Assembly: GCA_006503475.1 (NCBI GenBank)
Contig: RSEH01000081.1
Location: 62,001 to 126,000, forward strand
Reading direction: 5' to 3'
Length of the DNA: 64,000 nt
Source of the DNA: Stentor roeselii
Taxonomy: Eukaryota; Ciliophora; Heterotrichea; Heterotrichida; Stentoridae
Shown piece after piece: positions 57,125-64,000 of this stretch. The stretch's first letter is position 1. Each line of letters begins with the position of its first letter. Under the pieces are notes generated by a model. That model saw only the letters and a list, made by a program, of their open reading frames with translations, was not told the origin of the DNA and made no database searches. The position numbers and the translations under genes were made by a program.

Positions 57125-57799
57125 ATGGACACAAACCTAACAGTTGAATCAGCTTTCGAAATGATCCAAAAGCTGAAACAAGAAAACTCCTCATTAAAAA
57201 CGAGTTTCGTCAAAGAAATCTCCGCACTTCAAATGGAACTTGCACAAATCTCAGCATTAAAGTCAATATATGAAGAAAAGTACAATGAACTTAAACTTAA
57301 ACTAGCTTATTCTGAGTCAAGTCTCAATGAAAAGTTCCAGGAAAGTCTTTTAATTAAATCTTTGAATCAAAAAATCCAAGATAATGAAAAAGAATTGAAA
57401 TATCTTAACGATCAGAAAGTAATTTTAACTGATGAACTCAGTCATTTTCAAGAAATCAACTCTGAGTTTAGAAGGAAACTTTTTAAGTTAGAGGCTTTGG
57501 TAAAAGATTTGAAAAAGGAAAACTTTATACTTAAAGCAGAAAAAAGTAATCAGGGAAGAATTGTTAGCAAGAGTATTGAAAAAAAAAATGATCGAAAAAC
57601 ACCTGTTTTGTTAACTACTTCTGAATCTCAGCCAAGGATCTTAGATAAAACTTTAATTTTTAACTCGACTCAAAGTATCCGAAGAGACTATTCACTAACT
57701 AAGCCCTCATCTCAATATTTACCTTCATTCATGAGAAGTAATTCAAAAGTAAAAGACAAAGGAATTCCAGACCTAGCTCTTCTAAGGTCTTCAGACTAG
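57125..57799 (+). CDS. Coiled-coil protein of unknown function
   Basis: 224 residues. Residues about 8-150 form one long coiled coil (heptads visible in EMIQKLKQENSSLKTSF and LNQKIQDNEKELKYLN). The last 75 residues are basic, Ser/Thr-rich and disordered (SESQPRILDKTLIF, then SIRRDYSLTKPSSQYLPS). No family is recognised; cytoskeletal or centriolar coiled-coil proteins look like this, but so do many others. Start ATG 57125 is preceded by attaatATG. The next gene starts 135 bp downstream on the same strand. Confidence 0.78.
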   Translation: MDTNLTVESAFEMIQKLKQENSSLKTSFVKEISALQMELAQISALKSIYEEKYNELKLKLAYSESSLNEKFQESLLIKSLNQKIQDNEKELKYLNDQKVILTDELSHFQEINSEFRRKLFKLEALVKDLKKENFILKAEKSNQGRIVSKSIEKKNDRKTPVLLTTSESQPRILDKTLIFNSTQSIRRDYSLTKPSSQYLPSFMRSNSKVKDKGIPDLALLRSSD

Positions 57800-57934
57800 T
57801 TACCTTCCTTCGAATCAACAACTTTTTAAAAACCCAATCCTAATTCATCTAAAACTTTTAAAATCCCTTAAATTCAACCCTTATATAATAATATCATGAA
57901 ACCCATTCACAAGAAACCCTAAAAAAGTATAAAA

Positions 57935-58591
57935 ATGAAAGGCAGGCTTTACAAGCCAACAAAAAAATCTTCTCTTTCTCAAAAACAATTGAAACCTCGA
58001 TCAAAACCTTGGAAAGAAACCCAAAAAGTCCCTTTAATCTACTTCTGGAGGTCAAGTCTTCCTGAAAACTTCAAATCTGACAAGTCTCGAATATTCCGAC
58101 ATGTTTCAGAAACGAAACATTCAAAAAACACTGAAGAATTCTTAAAGAAAAACCAGAAATACATAGAAATAATCGCAGATTCCCATCGTCATACACCGTC
58201 AGTGAGAGCTTCGATGTTAAATTCGCGGGAGAGTTCATCTGAAGATCTTGAAAAATACCCAGGACTTTTACTGCCTTTAAAGGTAGGAAATGACGAGCCA
58301 GTTCCAGTTGAAAACGAGTTTCGAGTTGTTGCAAAACTCAACTTCTCATCATTCAAGCCAGAAAACCAGAAGACCCAAGCTTTAGAGAACCCAAAAAGAC
58401 TTCTTCTTCGACGAGCCTCTCTTCCTAAGCTATTCGAATCATCTGACAAAAAAATTCCAAACCATTTAAAATCCCCAAGAATCTTAACCCTAAACACAAA
58501 GCGAGACGCACCTTCCAATTCTCTGATAAACCCTCGAATAAAATACTCTCTAAACCTACCTAAATCAAAAAAGCGAGGTTCAATTAGTTAA
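57935..58591 (+). CDS. Basic, probably disordered protein of unknown function
   Basis: 218 residues with strongly basic ends (MKGRLYKPTKKSSLSQKQLKP at the N-terminus, KSKKRGSIS at the C-terminus) and a low-complexity middle. No domain, signal peptide or transmembrane helix is recognised. The 5' flank carries aaaccctaaaaaag at 57915-57928, seven bases before the ATG, similar to the flanks of several other genes here. The open frame is consistent with its neighbours in codon use, which is the main reason to believe it. Confidence 0.68.
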   Translation: MKGRLYKPTKKSSLSQKQLKPRSKPWKETQKVPLIYFWRSSLPENFKSDKSRIFRHVSETKHSKNTEEFLKKNQKYIEIIADSHRHTPSVRASMLNSRESSSEDLEKYPGLLLPLKVGNDEPVPVENEFRVVAKLNFSSFKPENQKTQALENPKRLLLRRASLPKLFESSDKKIPNHLKSPRILTLNTKRDAPSNSLINPRIKYSLNLPKSKKRGSIS

Positions 58592-58622
58592 TTAACTTTA
58601 AACAATTTTCTCTTATTGATAA

Positions 58623-59084
58623 ATGAGTGTTAGAAGTGCTTTTGAGCAACTTTGGAAGGTATCAGTTGGGCCGAGTGCTATTTCAGCCTTCACGCCGAAC
58701 CAACTCACTCCAACACAGAAAATGATTCTTGCAAGGTCACGCATTTGGGGAGACGTGATCGGAGGAAACGTGAAAGCCGGTCACAGATGGGCGAAAAAAG
58801 CCTGGCCACATGAAGGCATGATGAATTACTTTGGAAACTCTATTGAAGATTTTGTCTTTCCTTTCGAACTACCTGACGAAGATGATATCGATGAAAATAA
58901 TGAAATTGATACTTTTCGAGAACTTAGGACTTCAAGAAGAGGGAAAATTTTGATTCTTCCACCAAAGAGGCCCTTACACCAGATTCCCAAGTATAAGGCG
59001 AAGAGGTATCTGTATACTGAGAAGATTCGATTAGAACAGCATAAAAAGAGTGGACTTGGAAAGGAACATAGGAAGAAGAATTAA
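58623..59084 (+). CDS. Possible mitochondrial ribosomal protein mS33
   Basis: 153 residues. The stretch KMILARSRIWGDVIGGNVKAGHRWAKKAWPHEGMMNYFGN resembles the mS33 core (SARIFGxV...RTGxKxLRxxxxGxxxxxYYP), and the C-terminus is basic as in mS33. It is longer than human mS33 (106), so the identification is tentative. It ends 8 bp before the ATG of the IBtk-like gene, on the same strand. Confidence 0.72.
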   Translation: MSVRSAFEQLWKVSVGPSAISAFTPNQLTPTQKMILARSRIWGDVIGGNVKAGHRWAKKAWPHEGMMNYFGNSIEDFVFPFELPDEDDIDENNEIDTFRELRTSRRGKILILPPKRPLHQIPKYKAKRYLYTEKIRLEQHKKSGLGKEHRKKN

Positions 59085-59092
59085 TAGTTAGA

Positions 59093-61150
59093 ATGAATAT
59101 GTCAGATGTTTTTGATAGTGAAGTTTAAACAGGACTTGAAGGGAATGACTTTCAAGCTTTTTTTGAACAGAGTTCAGGGAAAAGTCTTTTGAGAGGATGG
59201 AATTCTTTGCATTATGCTTGTCAGTTTAGGTTTCTTCCTGGAATTATCTCGATTTTGAATAGGAAAAAACAGGAACTCTTGATGGATGTTGATAAGAATG
59301 ATCGAAGACCTTGTGATTTGCTTCCTTTACCTGAGTTGAACCTCTTTAATCTTTATACTTTTGGAGTAGCTCCTGATTTTCAGCTCGGGTATGCGAAGGA
59401 TAAACAAGGGTTTCCGAAAAAAGTTGATTTTCACTCGCTTAAACACCCTGCAGAGTAAGATTCAAGCAGATCAGTTATTCAATTCGCTTCTTATAAACTA
59501 CATTCGCTTTTTGTCACACAGAAACAAGAACTCTGGGCTTTCGGATGTGGGCTGAAAGGAGTTCTGGGCACTGGAAATGAACTCTCATCGATCTACCCAA
59601 CAAGACTCTCATTAAAAAACGTGATTCAAGTGGCAGTCGGAGAAATGCATTCAGTATGCGTAACAAAAAAACAGCTCACAGAAGACAGAAACGTATTCAT
59701 CTGGGGCGACAACTCACTAGGCCAGATCCCAGGAATCAAAGAATCAAGTTGCAAAGAGCCACTATACCTGAAGCACTTCAAAAACATCTACGTGTCTAAA
59801 ATCGTTTCAGGAAAAAACCACATAATTGTCTTCACTGGTGAAAAGATCTACTCCTGGGGAGCCAACCAAGAAAAACAACTTTTCAGCAACTGTAAAGCAG
59901 GAGATATTCTCCTTGTCCAAGCGCGAGACCTGCTGCCTCAAGCATCATCAATCATTGACGTTGAAGCCTACGACAACTCAACTTTAGCTCTTCTATCAAC
60001 AGGACAACTTGTAAAATCAGGGACTTTTCATTCTTTATTCCATGTTCCTTCAACGAGTCCAATTGAAAAAATTTGTATTTCAAGTAAATCAATTCATGCG
60101 CTTTCGAAACTTGGAGTTCTTTTTTCGTTTAACTTTGAAAATTGTGCGAAGAAAAATCATTACAAAATGAAGATGAACCGTGAAAAGGTTTTTGGAATTT
60201 TTTCTGGATTTCATGCGAGTGCTGTTGATGATGAGAGAAATCTTTGGGACTTGGACGAAGGAAAAATTTTTGCAGGGATTTCGTGTGTACAGGGGGCGAG
60301 GGTCAATGAAAAATTTACGGTGGTCTTGGCAGGGGTTGAAAGGGTCCCTTGGCCGGTTAATAATCAGTTGATGACACTTTTTGAAATTGCGGAAGAAAGG
60401 GTTTTAGAGACTCTTGTGAGGATTAGGTAGAATGTCAATACTGCTTGTGAACTTTTACTGTTTAGTGAAGCGCTTAATTGTAAAAAACTCAAGTTTTGTT
60501 GTGAGTATTTTATTGTTAGGAATCTTGTATTGATTATTTAGAGAAGCTTTTTGAATGTTGCGAATTGGGAGTTTTTTAGTGTTGTTGATTTGAATTTTGC
60601 TGATGGACTTCAGAAGCATATATCGATTGGCAGTTTGCCCAGACTTTCATTTATTAAAGATGTGAAAGATTTTGAAGAAAATAAGGAATTTATTGTAGCA
60701 CTTGATTCAAAAGAAAATAAAATTTTGAAGAAAAAAGATGAATTAACTCATGATTCATTCAAAAAACAACAAAAGTCTAGAAAAAAACTTAAGAAAAAAC
60801 CAAGAACTTATTCAATTAATGAACAAGAGACTATCCCTATTGCGCCTAACCGTCCAAGAGCAGGAACCGAAACATTTCCAGACTCTCCAAAATCTCAAAT
60901 AATAAAACCTCTCGGTTCATTACCATCTGCGAACCGTTTAAAGCCCTGGGGTTCGCGACTCGAAAAAGTGACAACATTCAACGAGATCCAATCCCAAGAG
61001 AAGCAAAAGCCATTTTCCATAAGCCGCTGGGAATCCTCATCAAAAGTATCCCTATCAAACTTCCAAGAGATCCAAGAGGTAGAAAAAGAAGACAAAGACT
61101 TAGAAGAAGCCTTAATTCAAATCGCTCTAATGGAGTCCAAAAGCAGTTAA
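59093..61150 (+). CDS. Ankyrin-RCC1 protein resembling IBtk
   Basis: 665 residues in five exons joined by four 15-nt introns. N-terminal ankyrin repeats (SLLRGWNSLHYACQFRFLPGI, then DVDKNDRRPCDLLPL), then RCC1 repeats (LYTFGVAPDFQLGYAKD, ELWAFGCGLKGVLGTGNE, VFIWGDNSLGQI, KIYSWGANQEKQL), then a BACK-like helical stretch made by exons 4 and 5 (NTACELLLFSEALNCKKLKFCCEYFIVRNL|RSFLNVANWEFF), then a disordered Ser/Lys-rich tail. ANK-RCC1-BTB is the order of IBtk, a Cul3 substrate adaptor in animals; here the BTB fold itself is not clear, so a Cul3 role is doubtful. Introns were accepted because each restores the frame of a repeat. Start ATG 59093; an ATG at 59099 is equally possible. Confidence 0.8.
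59118..59132 (+). other. 15-nt intron, phase 1 (IBtk-like gene, intron 1)
   Basis: gtgaagtttaaacag. Removal joins SDVFD(R) to LEGNDFQAFFEQ. Retention gives an in-frame TAA. A at position 10. Confidence 0.78.
59455..59469 (+). other. 15-nt intron, phase 2 (IBtk-like gene, intron 2)
   Basis: gtaagattcaagcag. Removal joins SLKHPAE to SVIQFASYKLHSLFV, within an RCC1 repeat. A at position 10. Confidence 0.88.
60416..60430 (+). other. 15-nt intron, phase 0 (IBtk-like gene, intron 3)
   Basis: gtgaggattaggtag; differs at one base from the intron in the sphingomyelinase-like gene. Removal joins RVLETL to NVNTACELLLF. A at position 10. Confidence 0.86.
60527..60541 (+). other. 15-nt intron, phase 0 (IBtk-like gene, intron 4)
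   Basis: gtattgattatttag. Removal joins YFIVRNL to RSFLNVANWEFF. A at position 10. Confidence 0.86.
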
Positions 61151-61162
61151 AATCTAATTATT

Positions 61163-64000
61163 CTACTGAGAAGCTTTAAAAGACTGAAGCATATCATTGA
61201 GAGCTCTCTGAAACTCCTGCTGTCTCTTATAAAACGGGCAGTTATTAGCGCACATGACAGGATTATTCAAATTTTTTCTTCTATTCATGGCTCCACAAGT
61301 GCAAACCGCAGGAATGTCTTCAGTGTACTGTTCTTTCATCTTATCTCTGACAATTGACTTCATCGCTGCTGTGAACCTCACCTGTTCCAAATGTCGCGCT
61401 GAATAATTCAAGTCATTTGATGACTCTGTCATTTCAGGAGCTTTTTCAGGCGACTTACTTGGACTTGAAGCTCTTTTGTTTGGCAGGCTCGGCTTTGAAC
61501 GCGAACGTACCGGGCCGTATTGTTTTTTCATGTCGTCAACAGCGAAAAAACGCTGCTTTTTCTCGGGTTTTAATGATTTTTCAATTGGTTTACTCTTGTC
61601 TTGAAGCTTTTCAGGTTTACTTGAGGACTTTTCTTGGGTTTTTATTGGTTTTGATCGGTTTTCTTGAGTTTTTAAGAGTTTTTCTTCGGTTTTTACTTGT
61701 TTTGAGTCGTTTTTAGAGGTTTTTTCAGGGTTTTTTAGGTTTTCTTTAGAGTTTTCTTCGTCGAAGGGCCTTGATAATGGCCTTCCGGCACTTTTGGCCC
61801 TTGTGAGCTGTCTTGCTGAGTAGTACTCGTTTATGTCGGAGATTCTTCTGACTAGCTCTACTCTTAAAGCGTTTTCATCGAATCGAACTGAATTCCACTT
61901 CCAGCAGACTTTTTCTTTTGTTAGTTTTATTTTCGCTGTCACTTTTGCTTGTGATTGCTCAATTTCGTGACTTTGAATTGATCGTGGAATCTTTGATGTC
62001 ATTGCGAGAAGGGCGGATCGCTTGTTTGAAAGAGTCGTTGTTACTATTGGGGAAAAGATTGTTGCTGCGTATTTCATTGATGGGTTTTGGAGGATTGAAG
62101 TCCGGTTTTCGGATTCTGATGCGGAGGAATTTTCTGGGGATTGTTTTGATTTGGGTTTTTTTTCTGATTTGGACTTTTCGTCTTTGTCTGATTTTTCTTT
62201 TTTTTGGTTTTTTTTTTCGTCTTTGTCGGATTTTTCATTTTTTTTTTCGTCTTTGTCGGATTTTTCATTTTTCTTGTTTTTCTTTTCGTCTTTGTCTAAT
62301 TTATCTTTTTTCTTATTTTTCTTTTCATCTTTGTCTGATTTATCTTTTTTCTTATTTTTCTTTTCATCTTTGTCTGATTTATCTTTTTTCTTGTTTTTAT
62401 TTTCGTCTTTGTCTAATTTATCTTTTTTCTTATTTTTCTTTTCATCTTTGTCTGATTTATCTTTTTTCTTATTTTTATTTTCATCTTTGTCTGATTTATC
62501 TTTTTTCTTGTTTTTCTTTTCGTCTTCTTCTGAGATATCCTTTTGTTTGTCTTTCTTTTCATCTTTTTCTGATTTATCTTTTTTCTTGTTTTTTTTTTCA
62601 TCTTTTTCAGACTTTGATTTTTCGTCTTTTTCTGGTTTTTCCTTTTTCTTGTCTTTTTTCTTATCTTTTTTCTTGTCTTTGCTTAATTTTTTATCATTTT
62701 TTTCACTGTCTTCATTCTCGGAGCCTTCTTGTTTTTTAGAATAATGATCTTGATTTTTTAGAGGACTGTCAGAATCACTTCTTAGAGGCTTTACAAATTT
62801 CGTGTCTGAACTTTCATCCTTAGAATCAGATTTTTCGCTTTTATTTTTCTTATCTTTTTTATTTTTCTTATCTTTTTTATTTTTCTTGTCTTTTTTATCT
62901 TTGTTTTTCTTATCCTTCCCAGATTTTTTATCTTTCAAGTCTTTTTTTGGCTTTTCTTGGCTATCTACTTCTGATCCTTCATCATCATCTGACATATTTT
63001 TTGAGTCTTCTTCAGATCCATAGTCTGAGGCATTTTCTGAGTTTTCTTTTGATTCTCCTGATCTTTGCTTTTCTTTTTTATCTTTTTTCTCTTTTTTATT
63101 CTTTTTGTCATTTTTTTCTTTTTTTGAGTCTTTTTTCAATTTCCCAAAAGAATCTTCAGAAACTGACTGAGAATCATTTTGAGTTAACTTTGAATTGATT
63201 TTCTTATCATCTGGACTCATACTGTCGCTGTTAGTACCTTTTTCTTTATTTTTTTTATCTTTTTTACCCTTATTCTTATTCTTTTTCTTATCAATTTTAG
63301 ATTTTTTTGACTTTTTGTTGTCTGATTCATCTTTGCTGCTCGAATCAAATTTGAATTTTTCGTTTTTTTCTTTTTTCTTATCGTAGAAACCCTCGATTTC
63401 TTCTTTAATCTCTTCAAGACCTTCGTTGCTCATTTCAAAAGATTTTCCACCAGTGAACTTCTGAGGTAAATAAGAAGAAAACTTATTAGCTTGTAATTTT
63501 TCTTCTCCACCTACTTTATAGATTTTATTGGCTTCACTAGAATTTTTTTCTTCTTTATCTTTTACATTTTTATCATTTTCACCTTCTTTATCCTTTTTGC
63601 CTTCTTTATCCTTTTTTTCTTCTTTATCTTTTTTCCCTTCTTTACCCTTTTTCCCTTCATTATCTTTTTTCCCTTCTTTATCTTTTTTATCTTTCTTCCC
63701 TTCTTTATCCTTTTTCCCTTCTTTATCTTTCTTCCCTTCTTTACCTTTTTTCCCTTCTTTATCTTCCTTCCCTTCTTTATCTTTCTTCCCTTCTTTATCT
63801 TTCTTTCCATCTTTATCCTTTTTCCCTTCTTTCTCTTTTTTCTTCCCATTCTTCCCATCTTTATCCTTTTTTCCATTTTGGTGATCATCCTCCAAGTTAT
63901 CAGCCTCATCATCAGCGAGTTGAAAATCTGCAGAAAGACAAGCTCCGATTTTCCTTTCAACGCAATACTCTTTAATCCTGTTAAACTTTTCAGCGACCTG
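61163..64000 (-). CDS. Lysine-rich repeat protein with conserved Cys-rich tail, 5' end outside window
   Basis: The frame is open from the right edge (64000) to the stop at 61163, 945 codons; the visible start at 63895 is a TTG, so the true start lies beyond the window. The entering sequence is [21 protein letters not shown]. About 600 residues of Lys/Asp/Glu low complexity follow, including a 6-residue repeat (KDKEGK) and a 13-residue repeat ([13 protein letters not shown]). The C-terminal 70 residues are ordered and Cys-rich ([20 protein letters not shown], then [20 protein letters not shown]), probably the functional part, perhaps a small metal-binding module. Function unknown. The compositional bias produces long false open frames on the opposite strand. 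Confidence 0.78.
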   Translation of the reverse strand, partial: QVAEKFNRIKEYCVERKIGACLSADFQLADDEADNLEDDHQNGKKDKDGKNGKKKEKEGKKDKDGKKDKEGKKDKEGKEDKEGKKGKEGKKDKEGKKDKEGKKDKKDKEGKKDNEGKKGKEGKKDKEEKKDKEGKKDKEGENDKNVKDKEEKNSSEANKIYKVGGEEKLQANKFSSYLPQKFTGGKSFEMSNEGLEEIKEEIEGFYDKKKEKNEKFKFDSSSKDESDNKKSKKSKIDKKKNKNKGKKDKKNKEKGTNSDSMSPDDKKINSKLTQNDSQSVSEDSFGKLKKDSKKEKNDKKNKKEKKDKKEKQRSGESKENSENASDYGSEEDSKNMSDDDEGSEVDSQEKPKKDLKDKKSGKDKKNKDKKDKKNKKDKKNKKDKKNKSEKSDSKDESSDTKFVKPLRSDSDSPLKNQDHYSKKQEGSENEDSEKNDKKLSKDKKKDKKKDKKKEKPEKDEKSKSEKDEKKNKKKDKSEKDEKKDKQKDISEEDEKKNKKKDKSDKDENKNKKKDKSDKDEKKNKKKDKLDKDENKNKKKDKSDKDEKKNKKKDKSDKDEKKNKKKDKLDKDEKKNKKNEKSDKDEKKNEKSDKDEKKNQKKEKSDKDEKSKSEKKPKSKQSPENSSASESENRTSILQNPSMKYAATIFSPIVTTTLSNKRSALLAMTSKIPRSIQSHEIEQSQAKVTAKIKLTKEKVCWKWNSVRFDENALRVELVRRISDINEYYSARQLTRAKSAGRPLSRPFDEENSKENLKNPEKTSKNDSKQVKTEEKLLKTQENRSKPIKTQEKSSSKPEKLQDKSKPIEKSLKPEKKQRFFAVDDMKKQYGPVRSRSKPSLPNKRASSPSKSPEKAPEMTESSNDLNYSARHLEQVRFTAAMKSIVRDKMKEQYTEDIPAVCTCGAMNRRKNLNNPVMCANNCPFYKRQQEFQRALNDMLQSFKASQ
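62170..62600 (-). repeat. Tandem repeat, 39-bp unit (13 residues)
   Basis: About nine imperfect copies coding for [13 protein letters not shown]-like units inside the lysine-rich gene. Copies differ by third-position and Ser/Leu or Lys/Asn changes, so the array is not very recent. Confidence 0.85.
63590..63870 (-). repeat. Tandem repeat, 18-bp unit (6 residues)
   Basis: About 14 imperfect copies coding for KDKEGK-like units near the entering end of the lysine-rich gene. Confidence 0.85.

Noticed and set aside
61417-63884. Long plus-strand open frames opposite the lysine-rich gene, rich in Phe, Leu and Ser
   Set aside because: They are mirror images of the Lys/Asp/Glu repeats; the minus frame is continuous over the whole stretch and ends in a conserved Cys module.
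1-64000. CRISPR arrays, mobile elements, rRNA or viral relics
   Set aside because: No repeat-spacer pattern, transposase or reverse-transcriptase motifs, terminal repeats or rRNA signatures were found; repeats seen are inside genes or a single 41-bp tandem duplication.

Overview
The window looks like macronuclear DNA of a heterotrich ciliate, most likely Stentor or a close relative. The evidence is: (i) AT-rich DNA with very densely packed genes on both strands; (ii) UAA, UAG and UGA all used as stops, the standard code; (iii) twelve introns of exactly 15 nt with GT..AG ends, recoverable because each restores a protein domain; (iv) a ciliate-type gene set of calcium-dependent protein kinases, WD40/ion-channel fusions, a membrane hybrid histidine kinase, copine and Polo kinase. 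Species is inferred, not proven. Apart from one tRNA-Pro, every gene seen is protein-coding, and no mobile element, CRISPR array or viral relic was recognised.

Layout. 1-7.0 kb: the 5' part of a secreted beta-helix protein gene (minus strand), a decayed copy of the same family, then about 2 kb of AT-rich spacer. 7.0-14.5 kb: four plus-strand genes head to tail with gaps of 10, 2 and 16 bp (CDPK, WD40-TRP-like channel, RBR-like E3, Atg18/WIPI PROPPIN). 14.5-24 kb: Myb factor, RPB5, hybrid histidine kinase, and a second, larger WD40-ankyrin-TRP-like channel. 24-32.4 kb: an unknown protein, a CwfJ/CWF19-like protein, a second CDPK, a PDI-like ER protein, decayed coding sequence, and a FYVE-finger coiled-coil protein. 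32.9-37.8 kb: two ABCG half-transporters flanking a neutral-sphingomyelinase-like hydrolase. 38.2-45 kb: three tightly packed minus-strand genes (Polo kinase, a CFAP97-like protein, a 1502-residue unknown), then tRNA-Pro. 45.4-50.5 kb: DHHC palmitoyltransferase, copine, UTP13/TBL3 and a possible mitoribosomal protein. 50.8-57 kb: two unknowns, a zinc-finger STE20 kinase (two open frames joined by one intron), an OPA3-like protein, an NTMT1-like methyltransferase and a Myb factor. 57-64 kb: two unknowns, an mS33-like protein, an ANK-RCC1 protein resembling IBtk (five exons), and a lysine-rich repeat protein running off the right edge.

How genes may work together (inference): the Ca2+-linked genes (two CDPKs, two TRP-like channels, copine) and the lipid or membrane genes (two ABCG transporters, the sphingomyelinase-like enzyme, FYVE proteins, PROPPIN, DHHC enzyme) suggest membrane and Ca2+ signalling. 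Ordinary housekeeping genes are interspersed, so only the CDPK-channel pair (10 bp apart) and the ABCG-hydrolase-ABCG group look like functional clusters.

Most striking are the uniform 15-nt introns with A at position 10 in all twelve, the near-absence of space between genes (2 bp between same-strand genes, 18 bp between divergent starts, overlapping stop codons), the WD40-channel fusions, and the zinc-finger STE20 kinase that appears only after a 15-nt intron is removed.
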